43,482 nucleotides of DNA from NCBI GenBank assembly GCA_903896535.1, contig CAITYE010000230.1:1-43482 (forward strand), read 5' to 3'. The position numbers and the translations under genes are program-made. Below the pieces are notes generated by a model. It worked only from the letters and a program-made list of their open reading frames with translations. It was not told where the DNA came from and made no database searches. The stretch is from an uncultured Paracraurococcus sp. (lineage in GTDB: Bacteria; Pseudomonadota; Alphaproteobacteria; Acetobacterales; Acetobacteraceae). This document shows, in pieces, positions 33,803 through 41,760 of the stretch. Every line of letters begins with the position of its first letter. Within the stretch, counting starts at the first letter, position 1.

Positions 33803-35689
33803 TCACCCCCCTGGGTGGAAATGCTCATAAATCTTCCGGGCGACCGTCGGGCCGACGCCCGCGGCATTGGCCAGATCCTCAAAGGCGGCGTTGCGGACGC
33901 CGCGGGCGCTGCCGAAATGGTTCAACAGCTTGCGTTTCAGAGCCGGCCCAACGCCCGGGATCTCGTCGAGTTCGCTGCGAACCAGCGCCTTGGAGCGGCC
34001 GGCCCGGTGGGTGGTAATGGCGAAGCGATGCGCCTCGTCCCGCAGCCTTTGCAAATAGTACAGCACCGGGTCGCGCGGGGGGAGCTGGAGGGGCGGCGCG
34101 TCGGGGCGGTGGAACCACTCGCGCCCGGCATCCCGATCCGGTCCCTTCGCCACGGCGACCAACGGCAGGTCATCGCAGCCAAGCTCCGCCAGCACCGTCC
34201 GCGCGGCATTGAGTTGGCCTAGGCCGCCATCGATCAGCACAAGGTCGGGCCAGGTGCCACCAGAGCGTGCCGGGTCCTCCTTCAGGGCACGGCCGAAACG
34301 ACGCTCGAAGACCTCGCGCATCATGGCGAAATCGTCACCCGGGGCGGGCGCTGAACGGATAGCGAACTTTCGATAGGCTTGCTTCAGGAAACCCGCTGGC
34401 CCGGCCGCGATCATCACACCATACGCATTGGCACCCTGGATATGGCTGTTGTCGTAGACCTCGATCCGCTCAGGAGAGGCCGGCAGGTCGAAGACGCGGG
34501 CGACCCCGCCCAGCAGCGCCTCCTGCGCCGTGCCCTCGGCCAGGCGGCGTTCCAACGCTTCGCGCGCGTTGCTTTCAGCATGCTCAACCACGGCGCGTTT
34601 GTCGCCGCGCTGCGGACGGTGCAACTCCACCTTCCGCCCGGCCTTGATCGACAGAGCCTCGGCCAAAAGTGGCGTCCCGCTCGGTTGATGGCTCAACAGG
34701 ATCAGCGGCGGGGGCGGCAGGTCGTCGTAAAGCTGGCCAAGAAAGGCGCCCAGGACCGCCTCAGGTCCCTGCTCGCCCCGGGTGAGGAAATAGGGGCGGT
34801 TGCCATTGTTCCGACCGCCCCGGAAAAAGAAGACCTGCACGCAGCTCTGCCCGGCCGCCTGGTGCAGCGCCACCACATCGGCATCCCCAACGCCCGCCAG
34901 ATGCGTACGGTCCTGCCCCTGAATATGGGTCAGGCCCCGGATACGATCGCGCAAAGCCGCAGCCCGCTCGAACTCCAGCCGCTCGGCTGCCGCCTCCATC
35001 TCGCCGGCCAGGCGCTGCTGGATCGACGGCGTCTCCCCGGACAGGAAGCGCTTGGCGTCAGCGACCAGGGCGGCGTAGTCCTCGCTGCCAATCCGCTCAA
35101 CGCAGGGCGCGGCGCAGCGCTTGATTTGATAAAGGAGGCAGGGCCGGTCGCGGCTCTCGAACACCGTGTCGCGACACGAGCGCAGCAGGAAGACTCGTTG
35201 CAGCGCGGTGAGCGTCTGGTTGACCGCCCAGGCGGAGGCGAAGGGCCCCCAATAGCTGGCACCCTTGCGCCGTTCGCCACGATGCTTGGCGATCTGCGGA
35301 AAGGGATGGTCTTCAGTGATCACTAGCCAGGGATAGGATTTGTCGTCCCTGAGGACGATGTTGAAGCGCGGTCGCAGGCGTTTGATAAGATTGGCTTCAA
35401 GCAGCAGCGCCTCCGCTTCGGAGGAGGTGGTGATAATCTCCAGATGGCGGGTCTCGTAGACCATCCGCCGTAGCCGCTCAGGAAGGCGCGAGAGGTGCGT
35501 ATAGGTGGCGACACGACGCTTCAAGGCGCGTGCCTTACCGACATAGAGGGCATCCCCCCGGGCATCGAGCATCCGATAGACACCGGGGCTGAACGGCAGA
35601 GTGGCGAGCGCTGTTTCAATGACCCGCAGCCCCACCATGATCGGTGAACCGGAATCTGTCACTGGCTTGTCATCAGAGGCTTGACTCAT
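33803..35689 (-). CDS. uvrC: excinuclease ABC subunit C
   Basis: The dual-incision nuclease of nucleotide excision repair, 628 aa with the chosen start. The GIY-YIG domain is [20 protein letters not shown] near the N-terminus; [20 protein letters not shown] follows. The CxxC-like [17 protein letters not shown] region, the UvrB-binding UVR motif ([15 protein letters not shown]), the RNase H-like C-terminal nuclease ([15 protein letters not shown] with its catalytic Asp) and the tandem helix-hairpin-helix end ([32 protein letters not shown]) are all present. ATG 35689 is the most plausible start, though the ribosome binding site is weak; the open frame extends to 35803. No LexA box was found upstream. 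Confidence 0.95.
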   Translation of the reverse strand: MSQASDDKPVTDSGSPIMVGLRVIETALATLPFSPGVYRMLDARGDALYVGKARALKRRVATYTHLSRLPERLRRMVYETRHLEIITTSSEAEALLLEANLIKRLRPRFNIVLRDDKSYPWLVITEDHPFPQIAKHRGERRKGASYWGPFASAWAVNQTLTALQRVFLLRSCRDTVFESRDRPCLLYQIKRCAAPCVERIGSEDYAALVADAKRFLSGETPSIQQRLAGEMEAAAERLEFERAAALRDRIRGLTHIQGQDRTHLAGVGDADVVALHQAAGQSCVQVFFFRGGRNNGNRPYFLTRGEQGPEAVLGAFLGQLYDDLPPPPLILLSHQPSGTPLLAEALSIKAGRKVELHRPQRGDKRAVVEHAESNAREALERRLAEGTAQEALLGGVARVFDLPASPERIEVYDNSHIQGANAYGVMIAAGPAGFLKQAYRKFAIRSAPAPGDDFAMMREVFERRFGRALKEDPARSGGTWPDLVLIDGGLGQLNAARTVLAELGCDDLPLVAVAKGPDRDAGREWFHRPDAPPLQLPPRDPVLYYLQRLRDEAHRFAITTHRAGRSKALVRSELDEIPGVGPALKRKLLNHFGSARGVRNAAFEDLANAAGVGPTVARKIYEHFHPGG

Positions 35690-36066
35690 TGTCGAAGATT
35701 TGGGCCGCAAGGTCTTCCGCGGCAAGCACCGGACCATCCACCAGTCCTGTGGAAAACCTTGTGGATCAGAATGGGCCGAGGCGGTGAAACTGGCCGCCAG
35801 CAAGGAACTTGACGCAATTGCTCAAATTTCAGGCTTGTCTATAACGATCTGATTTTCCTAGTTATTTTTTTGGTAAGACGCGGTTTCCAAGCTGTCCTTC
35901 GCCGATGCGGACAGGATTGGCCTGGATCAAGGGGTTGGCGGGTCGCGGTGGACAAATACCGGAGTGCCCGCGTGAAGGGCGAGTTTCGCCTGACGCTCTG
36001 GAAAACTCAGGGCCGCTGAATATCAACAATAGGTTACAGTGAGGGGACACATGATGGGAGGTGTAA
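35690..36066. other. 377-bp gap between uvrC and folB1
   Basis: No gene is supported. The part next to uvrC contains two DnaA-box-like 9-mers (35748-35768). A patch at about 35813-35876 is only about one third GC by my count, the lowest of the window, ending in a run of seven T. An imperfect stem with arms GCGT/ACGC and GGCGA/TCGCC is at 35970-35996, without a following T-run. A 78-codon minus-strand frame (35862-36095) overlaps folB1 and looks random. The uvrC promoter should lie here. Confidence 0.5.
35748..35768 (-). promoter_or_regulatory. two DnaA-box-like 9-mers in direct repeat
   Basis: Read on the minus strand these are TGATCCACA (35768-35760) and TTTTCCACA (35756-35748), both close to the TTATCCACA DnaA box; TGATCCACA equals the alphaproteobacterial G-box form described for Caulobacter. 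They are in the same orientation, 12 bp start to start, about 60 bp upstream of the uvrC start. An AT-rich patch begins about 45 bp to their right. Function is not shown. Confidence 0.4.
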
Positions 36067-36462
36067 TTACCGGACCCGCTCGACCTCCACCCCAACCGCG
36101 GCGGCGTCGGGAAACGCGTCCGGCTTCTCGACCCTCACCCGGCAGCGTTGAACCCGAGGCTCGGCCAGCGCCGCCAGCGCGATCCGCTCCGCCAGCGTCT
36201 CCGCGAGATAGGTATGACCCTCGGCCGCCACCGCCCGCGCCGCCAGCACAACGCGCTCATAATCCGTCACCCGGGCCAACCGGTCAGGTCCGACGCCGCC
36301 CGGCGCTGCGTCGTCCTCCACCAGCATGTCGATCGCGATCACCACCCGCTGTGGCGCCAGTTTTTCATGCGCTTTCACACCAAGCAGCGCGCGCAGCCGC
36401 AAGCCGCGGATGAAAACGCGGCGGAGCCGGCCGGTCGCGTCAGGAGCAAAGCCATCGTTCAT
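36067..36462 (-). CDS. folB: dihydroneopterin aldolase (copy 1)
   Basis: Cleaves 7,8-dihydroneopterin to 6-hydroxymethyl-7,8-dihydropterin and glycolaldehyde in folate synthesis; 131 aa. RVFIRGLRLRALLGVKAHEK has the conserved Glu of the pterin-binding site. VTDYERVVLAARAV carries the expected Tyr, HTYLAETLAERIA the second conserved Glu, and VRVEKPDAFPDAAAVGVEVER the catalytic Lys. Up to about 15 residues before RVFIRG are extra. The ribosome binding site at 36462 is weak. It lies downstream of the pteridine-reductase gene on the same strand, separated by 263 bp that contain a hairpin. Confidence 0.88.
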   Translation of the reverse strand: MNDGFAPDATGRLRRVFIRGLRLRALLGVKAHEKLAPQRVVIAIDMLVEDDAAPGGVGPDRLARVTDYERVVLAARAVAAEGHTYLAETLAERIALAALAEPRVQRCRVRVEKPDAFPDAAAVGVEVERVR

Positions 36463-36589
36463 ACCAATGTGTCCAGCGCCGAGAACGCGACTGAGGATGG
36501 CGAGGGTCGGGCACTGCAGCGGAGGCTCAGCGATCCGGTCACAGCGGCCATAGGCCGGTTCGGCGGAGAAGAGCCGCAGGGCTGGGGAC

Positions 36590-36609
36590 CGCAGGTTGCG
36601 TAACCTGCG
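36590..36609. repeat. 8-bp perfect hairpin between pteridine reductase and folB1 genes
   Basis: CGCAGGTT-gcgt-AACCTGCG forms a stem of eight base pairs with a four-base loop. It is in the 263-bp spacer between two leftward genes. There is no T-run on either side, so an intrinsic terminator is doubtful; an attenuating or RNA-processing element, or an operator, is possible. Apart from this hairpin the spacer shows no feature I can support. Confidence 0.4.
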
Positions 36610-36725
36610 ACCGGCGCACTGAATCGGTATACGTCATCGTGACGGCCAACCTATCGTGCTGAAGGGCCTGGGTCGGTCCAGGGGTAACCGCCAACGGCCA
36701 TGTCTGGGGCTGCAGCACATTTCAC

Positions 36726-37487
36726 CTATTCTACGTCGAATGCGACATCCCGCGGCCGGCGCCGCAACTGCTCCCCACCATCGATCGTGATGGTCGTGCC
36801 GGTCATCGCCGGCACCGAAAGGATAAAGCGTACCGCCGCGACGATGTCGGGCACTTCACTGCTGCGGCCAAGGGGGGTGACCCCGGTCGATTTCTGGAAG
36901 CTATCCGGGGTCTGCTTGCCGCTGATCAGCGTCACGCCGGGCGAAATGCCGCAGACCCGCACCTGTGGCGCCAGCGCCATCGCTAGCAGCTTGGTTGCCC
37001 CATGCAGCCCGACCTTGGAAATGGTGTAGGTGAAGAAGTCCGGATTGAGGTTCTCTGTCTTCTGATCGAGAAGGTTGATGATCACTCCCTCCGCACCCTC
37101 AGGCAGTTGGCGGTGGAAGTCCTGCGCGAGAAACACCGGGGCCCGCAGGTTAGCGGCGACATGTTCGTCGAACAGCGCAACCGTCGCCGTCGCAGCCGTA
37201 TCGTAGCGAAAAGTGGAGGCGTTGTTGACCAACAGCCCGATCGGGCCGAACGGCACCGTGGCTCGTGCGATCAGCGTCGCGACCTCGGCCGCATCTGCCA
37301 GATCGGCGCGGACGATCGCGGCGCGCCCGCCCTCGGCCCGTATGCCGGCCGCAACCGCTTCCGCCTCCTCGACCGAGTTGCGGTAATGGATGACCACCTG
37401 CCACCCGTCGGCGGCAAGCGCACGGGTGATCGCCGCGCCGATCCGCTTCGCGCCGCCAGTGACCAGCGCCGTTCTTGGCTCTGCCAT
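36726..37487 (-). CDS. SDR-family pteridine reductase (FolM/PTR1-like)
   Basis: A short-chain dehydrogenase of 253 aa. The NADPH site reads ALVTGGAKRIG (7-17) with the Arg-containing TGxxxRxG form, followed by NNAS at 88-91. The catalytic segment has Asp in place of the usual Ser: INLLDQKTENLNPD (D141), then Y154 and K158 in YTISKVGLH. Asp-Tyr-Lys is the hallmark of pteridine reductases such as PTR1 and FolM. The start at 37487 follows GGAGGAACTGA, and lies two bases from the stop codon of the FolB-like gene, so the two are co-translated. It probably reduces dihydropterins (dihydromonapterin or dihydrofolate). Confidence 0.85.
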   Translation of the reverse strand: MAEPRTALVTGGAKRIGAAITRALAADGWQVVIHYRNSVEEAEAVAAGIRAEGGRAAIVRADLADAAEVATLIARATVPFGPIGLLVNNASTFRYDTAATATVALFDEHVAANLRAPVFLAQDFHRQLPEGAEGVIINLLDQKTENLNPDFFTYTISKVGLHGATKLLAMALAPQVRVCGISPGVTLISGKQTPDSFQKSTGVTPLGRSSEVPDIVAAVRFILSVPAMTGTTITIDGGEQLRRRPRDVAFDVE

Positions 37488-37488
37488 C

Positions 37489-37860
37489 TCAGTTCCTCCG
37501 CCGGCGATACACCTCAATGCCGGCCCCGGCAGCCTCGTTGAATATATCGGGCTTGATCAGTTCTACACGGCATGCATCGACGTTCGAATCCTCGAAGCAT
37601 ACGGTGATCAGATCCTCGGCAAGCTCCTCGAGTAATTCGGTATGCGGGCGGTCACGCCACGTCTTCAGGAAATTCCGGACGCTGTCATAGTTGATCGGCA
37701 CGCGCCTATTGTGGGCTTCCTGGTAGGCAAAAAGGTCAATAGTGACGAGCAGACGGGTGGGGCGCTCGGGGTGGCGCTCCCAGGGATGCAGACCGAGCTT
37801 AACGTCGATCTCAACCTGCTGCAGCGTGATGCGGATGTAGTCCTTCGACCAGTCCCACAT
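37489..37860 (-). CDS. FolB/FolX-like dihydroneopterin aldolase homologue (copy 2)
   Basis: A 123-aa member of the dihydroneopterin aldolase / dihydroneopterin-triphosphate epimerase fold, clearly different from copy 1. It reads VEIDVKLGLHPWERHPERPT with the conserved Glu, VPINYDSVRNFLKTW with Tyr, HTELLEELAEDLI with Glu, and ELIKPDIFNEAAGAGIEVYR with the Lys. The start at 37860 (MWDWSKDYIRI) was preferred; the upstream frame to 38025 overlaps the divergent gene and looks non-coding. Coupling to the pteridine reductase suggests it could be the FolX-like epimerase or a second aldolase. Confidence 0.83.
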   Translation of the reverse strand: MWDWSKDYIRITLQQVEIDVKLGLHPWERHPERPTRLLVTIDLFAYQEAHNRRVPINYDSVRNFLKTWRDRPHTELLEELAEDLITVCFEDSNVDACRVELIKPDIFNEAAGAGIEVYRRRRN

Positions 37861-37979
37861 GATGTCGGCATCCCGTTCCGCTCTGGCGCCGGGGTATAGC
37901 CCAGATCGGGACCGCCGAAAGCCGCCCCACACCGGGCGCTCGCTTGCCGGCACCAGGCGGTGCGTGCTTCGGTGGCCGC

Positions 37980-39098
37980 ATGTCGAGCACAGAAACACCG
38001 ACCCCGCCGCCATTACCGAGCGCAACCGATCAGTACGCGACCGTGCGGCTGGTCGAACGCGCGGTCATCCTGCTGCTGCTTGCCCTGCTGCTGGTGGGTG
38101 TGCTCCGGGTGTTGGAGCCCTTCGCGATCGCCATCCTGTTCGGTGGCTTCCTGGCGATCGGTACCTGGCCCCTGCGGAACTGGCTGGTGGGGCGCGGCCT
38201 ACCCCGCCCCGTCGCCGCCGGGGTGCTGTTGATCGCCCTAGTGCTGCTGGTGGCACTACCGGTGGTTATCCTTGCCCCTGGCCTCAGCGGCCAGATCCGC
38301 TTTGGCTCAAGCTTGGCGCGGGACTGGCTGGCGCACGCGCCGGTGGTACCCCCGGACTGGTTGCGCAATCTGCCCTTGGCCGGCGAACGGGCCGCGACAC
38401 TCTGGCCGCAGTTGCGAGAGGCGCAGATCAATTTCCGCGAACTCCTCTCGCCCTATGCCGGGACAATCTCCGAGACGCTGATCGCCCTGGCGGGTGGCGT
38501 GGTGAACAGCTTGGTGCAGATCCTGCTCGCGATGGTGGTCGCCACCGCCTTCTGGGCACATGGCGAAAAAATAGCCGCGAACCTCAAGGATGTCGCCCTA
38601 CGGCTAGGAGGGCCAACTGCGGCAACGGCGCTGGATGCCGCTGGCGGTGCGGTGCGGGGCGTCGCCTGGGGGGTGGTCGGCACGGCGGTATTGCAAGGCG
38701 TTCTGCTCGGCATCGGGCTCTGGATCGCCGGGGTGCCCGGGGCGACGTCGCTCGGCTTCCTCGGCTTCGTCTTCTCGCTCTCGCAGGTGCTCGGGCCGCT
38801 GGTGATCCTGACCTGGCTGGGAGCCGCCTGGTGGCTTTACACCAGCGGCACGGTAGGCTGGGCGATCTTCATGGTGCTCTGGGGCATCGTGCTGGTCTCG
38901 GGCAGCGACAGCGTGGTCCGCCCGCTGCTGATCAGCCGCAGCGTGGCGATGCCGATGACCTTGATCATTCTTGGTGTCTTCGGCGGGCTGATCGCCTTCG
39001 GCTTTCTTGGCATGTTCGTCGGGCCGGCGCTGCTGGCGGTGGGGCATGCGCTGATGAAATCCTGGCGGCACCTGCACGCACCCACACCGGCCGTCTGA
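37980..39098 (+). CDS. AI-2E/PerM-family membrane transporter
   Basis: A polytopic membrane protein of 372 aa in the AI-2 exporter (TqsA/PerM/YdiK) family. It has an N-terminal helix pair (VILLLLALLLVGVLRVLEPF and a following AILFGGFLAIGTWPL), a central loop with long helices, then four to five helices. VRPLLISRSVAMPMTLIILG and the GFLGMFVGPALLAVGHAL end are strong family signatures. ATG 37980 (MSSTETPTPPPLP) was chosen over 37944; the ribosome binding site is weak (GGTGG). It is divergent from the FolB2-pteridine reductase pair. Family members vary in substrate, so an AI-2 role should not be assumed. Confidence 0.88.
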   Translation: MSSTETPTPPPLPSATDQYATVRLVERAVILLLLALLLVGVLRVLEPFAIAILFGGFLAIGTWPLRNWLVGRGLPRPVAAGVLLIALVLLVALPVVILAPGLSGQIRFGSSLARDWLAHAPVVPPDWLRNLPLAGERAATLWPQLREAQINFRELLSPYAGTISETLIALAGGVVNSLVQILLAMVVATAFWAHGEKIAANLKDVALRLGGPTAATALDAAGGAVRGVAWGVVGTAVLQGVLLGIGLWIAGVPGATSLGFLGFVFSLSQVLGPLVILTWLGAAWWLYTSGTVGWAIFMVLWGIVLVSGSDSVVRPLLISRSVAMPMTLIILGVFGGLIAFGFLGMFVGPALLAVGHALMKSWRHLHAPTPAV

Positions 39099-39105
39099 TC
39101 CCGGC

Positions 39106-39801
39106 TCAGGACGCGGCGCGTAGCCCGGGCGGCGGCTCCCGCTTCAGCGCTGCGAGTTCGGACCGCAGCGCGGCCAGTTCGCCACGCAGCGCCTCAATCT
39201 CATCGCCCACCGGGTCGCAAGGGGGATCAAGCAGCCCATAGCCCGGACTGGCCGCGGCACCACGCACCGGTACCACGCGCTGTTCCTGTGGCGGGCGGGC
39301 GGGCATGGCAATCACGGTCTCTCGTGCCGCAACATCGCCGGTGACCACGGCATTGGCGCCGATCCGCGCCCCATCGCCGACGCTCAGCGGGCCGAGCACC
39401 TGCGCGCCGGCGCCGATCGCCACGCCATGGCCGATAGTCGGGTGGCGCTTGCCGCCGGGCCCGACCTTGTTGGCCAGGGAAAGACCGCCGAGCGTGACGC
39501 CATGATAGATCAGCACATCATCGCCGATCTCCGCCGTCTCACCGATCACCACGCCCATGCCATGGTCGATGAAAAGCCGCCGGCCGATCCGGGCGCCGGG
39601 ATGAATCTCGATGCCAGTCAGCAAACGGCCGAGATGCGAGATCATGCGCGCCACCGCTTTCAGGCGCAGCCGGTAAAGGGCGTGCGAAAGGCGATGCAGC
39701 AGCACCGCGTGCAGCCCGGCATAACAAGTAGCGGCCTCGACCCAAGTGGGCCGGGCCGGATCGCGGGCGCGGATCGTACGAATGAGTTCGAAGAACTCCA
39801 T
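39106..39801 (-). CDS. cysE: serine O-acetyltransferase
   Basis: Acetylates L-serine with acetyl-CoA to give O-acetylserine, the first step of cysteine synthesis; 231 aa. The left-handed beta-helix hexapeptide repeats run from about 65 to 170. [20 protein letters not shown] contains D79 and catalytic H80, and [10 protein letters not shown] has H100. The C-terminus is unusual: after PARPP it goes on for about 60 residues with a heptad-like segment ([20 protein letters not shown]) and ends RAAS rather than the GDGI-type tail that binds cysteine synthase. It starts nine bases after the cysK stop, so cysK-cysE form one operon. Confidence 0.92.
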   Translation of the reverse strand: MEFFELIRTIRARDPARPTWVEAATCYAGLHAVLLHRLSHALYRLRLKAVARMISHLGRLLTGIEIHPGARIGRRLFIDHGMGVVIGETAEIGDDVLIYHGVTLGGLSLANKVGPGGKRHPTIGHGVAIGAGAQVLGPLSVGDGARIGANAVVTGDVAARETVIAMPARPPQEQRVVPVRGAAASPGYGLLDPPCDPVGDEIEALRGELAALRSELAALKREPPPGLRAAS

Positions 39802-39810
39802 ACTGACAGT

Positions 39811-40845
39811 CTACTCCAGCCAGGGCGGCACCGGGAGTCCACGCTCGCGCAGGAATTCCGGGTTGAACAGCTTGCTCTGATAGCGCGCGCCGCCGTCACA
39901 GAGGATGGTGACGATGGTGTGGCCGGGCCCAAGCTGGCGCGCCAGTTTGATCGCCGCCGCGACATTGACCCCGGCCGAGCCGCCGACGGAAATGCCCTCA
40001 TGCTGTTGCAGATCGAAGACCTGCGCCAAGGCGGTCGGGTCATCGACCTGCACGGCATCGTCGATGTAGTCCCGGCCATGGATCAGATTGCCCGGCGCGG
40101 CAGAGGCCTGGCCGATACCCTCGGTGATGGAATTGCCTTCGGCTTTCAGCTCGCCGGTCTTGATCCAACTGTAGAGCCCGCTGCCCATGGGGTCTGCCAG
40201 CACAATACGGATTGCCGGGTTACGGGCCTTGAGCGCTCGAGCAACGCCGCTCAGCGTACCGCCGGTGCCGCAGGCGCAGGTGAAGGCATCAAGCCGCCCG
40301 CCGGTCTGCGCCCAGATCTCCGGGCCAGTGGTCGCTTCATGAACCGCGGCATTGGCGAGATTGCCGAACTGGTTGGCCCAGATCGCCGGCTCCCCCTTGG
40401 CCTGCAATTCCTCGGCAATGGCGCGGGAGACGTTCACATAATGCCCGGGGTCGCGCAGCGGCTTCGGATCGACAAGCCGGAGATCGGCACCGATCATGCG
40501 CAGAAAATCCAGCTTCTCCCGGCTTTGGGTCCGGGGGACGATAATGATCGAGCGATAGCCCCGGGCATTGGCGACGAGCGTCAGTCCAATGCCGGTATTG
40601 CCCGCCGTGCCTTCCACCACGATCCCCGGCTTGCCCGGGGTCAGCAGGCCGCGCGCCTCGGCATCCTCGATGATGCCGAGGCCAGCGCGGTCCTTCACCG
40701 AACCGCCGGGCTGCATGAACTCGGCCTTGCCAAGGATCTCGCAACCGGTCGCTGCGCTGGCGCGGCCAAGACGGATAAGGGGGGTATGGCCGATGGCGCC
40801 TATCAGGCCCGCCACCACGCCCGAAGTGCCCGGGTCTGCTGTCAT
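39811..40845 (-). CDS. cysK: cysteine synthase (O-acetylserine sulfhydrylase), long form
   Basis: A PLP-dependent O-acetylserine (thiol)-lyase of 344 aa. FMQPGGSVKDRAG has the PLP lysine K51; the Asn loop reads VVEGTAGNTGIGL (77-88), a variant of the common PTSGNTG. CGTGGTLSGVARALK is the phosphate-binding loop and SVGGSAGVNVAAA lies near the end. The length and the GTAGNTG loop match the longer alphaproteobacterial type, whose substrate preference is less certain than for classic CysK. GGGAGAG precedes the ATG at 40845. The next gene on the strand is cysE, giving a compact cysteine pathway operon. Confidence 0.92.
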   Translation of the reverse strand: MTADPGTSGVVAGLIGAIGHTPLIRLGRASAATGCEILGKAEFMQPGGSVKDRAGLGIIEDAEARGLLTPGKPGIVVEGTAGNTGIGLTLVANARGYRSIIIVPRTQSREKLDFLRMIGADLRLVDPKPLRDPGHYVNVSRAIAEELQAKGEPAIWANQFGNLANAAVHEATTGPEIWAQTGGRLDAFTCACGTGGTLSGVARALKARNPAIRIVLADPMGSGLYSWIKTGELKAEGNSITEGIGQASAAPGNLIHGRDYIDDAVQVDDPTALAQVFDLQQHEGISVGGSAGVNVAAAIKLARQLGPGHTIVTILCDGGARYQSKLFNPEFLRERGLPVPPWLE

Positions 40846-40923
40846 CGATACTCTCCCTGGAAGTGATCTGCGGCCGGATTGCGCCAAGACTCAAGGGGGT
40901 GATGCGTACGGCACCTCTATTTC

Positions 40924-40935
40924 ATTCTTAAGAAT
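40924..40935. promoter_or_regulatory. perfect 12-bp palindrome, candidate operator for cysK
   Basis: ATTCTTAAGAAT is perfectly self-complementary and AT-rich. It is 79 bp upstream of the cysK start and 73 bp upstream of imuA. Its distance from the imuA -35 element (21 bp) makes control of cysK more likely. Which regulator binds it cannot be read from the sequence. Confidence 0.4.
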
Positions 40936-40956
40936 ACAAATGACACGCCAAAAGAC

Positions 40957-40985
40957 TTGACCAAGGGCGATGAAAACAGGAACAT
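40957..40985 (+). promoter_or_regulatory. putative imuA promoter
   Basis: TTGACC at 40957-40962 is a near-consensus -35 element. After a 17-bp spacer GAACAT (40980-40985) is in -10 position with three of six consensus bases. The LexA box overlaps this -10, as expected for a tightly repressed SOS promoter. Confidence 0.5.
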
Positions 40986-40994
40986 AAAGTGAAC
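40980..40994. promoter_or_regulatory. LexA (SOS) box for the imuA-imuB-dnaE2 cassette
   Basis: GAACATAAAGTGAAC is a perfect GAAC-N7-GAAC, which on the other strand is GTTC-N7-GTTC, the direct-repeat LexA site known for alphaproteobacteria. It ends 13 bp upstream of the imuA start codon. DNA damage should therefore induce the cassette through RecA-driven LexA cleavage. Confidence 0.85.
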
Positions 40995-41007
40995 AATTCG
41001 ACACGCC

Positions 41008-41760
41008 ATGACCCCTCCTCCCCCCCCTGCTGACCACGAGACGGACACCCCCACGGCACCAGGCCTCGACCAGGCGGCGCTCATCGCAGCACTGCGAGCG
41101 CGCATCGCCCGTCTCGACCGCAGTGCGGCGCCTGCGCATGGCAGCTTGCCACTCAGCCCGGCGATCGATGCCGCCTTGCCGGGTGGCGGCTTGGCGCGTG
41201 CCGCTCTGCATGAGGTGTTGGCCGAGGAGCCGGGCGCGGCGGCCGGTTTCTGCGCCCTGCTATTGGCACGCGCCGGCGGCACGGTGCTGTGGATCGCACC
41301 CGAGCCGGATGCCTGGCCGCCCGGCCTGGCCCGCTTCGGCCTCGCGCCAGCCGATCTGGTCCTGGTGAAGGCGCCACGCCGCGCCGAGGCGCTATGGGCC
41401 ATGGAGGAGAGCCTGCGCTGCCCCGGCGTCGCCGGCGTCCTGCTGCTGGCCGAGACGGTGGAAATGACCGCGGCGCGGCGGCTGCAATTGGCGGCCGAGG
41501 CAGGAGGCGGGATCGGCCTGCTGCTGCGCCCGGCCGGCAGCGTAGACGCCGCGACAGTGGCAATGACGCGCTGGCGCGTCGATGCGCTGCCCGGGGCTGG
41601 CGGGGCGCAGGCGCTGGGCGATCCACGCTGGCGGCTCAGCCTGGAACGCGGCCGTGGTGCCCAGCCGCAGAGCTGGGACGTGACCTGGCGGGTGGCGACC
41701 GAGCGCCTGGAGGTGGACGGGATGGCAGCGCTGCGCTCGCTGCCTCGGCGCCGCGCCTGA
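41008..41760 (+). CDS. imuA: ImuA, SOS mutagenesis cassette protein
   Basis: A RecA/SulA-like accessory protein of error-prone translesion synthesis, 250 aa. After a Pro-rich N-terminus it reads ALIAALRARIARLDR, then LPLSPAIDAALPGGGLARAA and LHEVLAEEPGAAAGFCALLL, the usual ImuA start. The nucleotide-binding P-loop of true RecA is not retained. RLQLAAEAGGGIGLLLRPAG and RWRVDALPG follow. The stop overlaps the imuB start (TGATG). The upstream LexA box and promoter place it under SOS control. Confidence 0.92.
   Translation: MTPPPPPADHETDTPTAPGLDQAALIAALRARIARLDRSAAPAHGSLPLSPAIDAALPGGGLARAALHEVLAEEPGAAAGFCALLLARAGGTVLWIAPEPDAWPPGLARFGLAPADLVLVKAPRRAEALWAMEESLRCPGVAGVLLLAETVEMTAARRLQLAAEAGGGIGLLLRPAGSVDAATVAMTRWRVDALPGAGGAQALGDPRWRLSLERGRGAQPQSWDVTWRVATERLEVDGMAALRSLPRRRA

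Noticed and set aside
33803-36066. SOS control of uvrC
   Set aside because: I found no GTTC-N7-GTTC site in the upstream region, unlike the clear one at imuA.
35862-36095. Short minus-strand frame in the uvrC-folB1 gap
   Set aside because: It overlaps the end of folB1, lacks a ribosome binding site and has no signal peptide or motif.
37575-37595. GTTCGAATC sequence resembling a tRNA T-loop
   Set aside because: It is inside the second FolB gene and no acceptor, D or anticodon stem can be folded around it.
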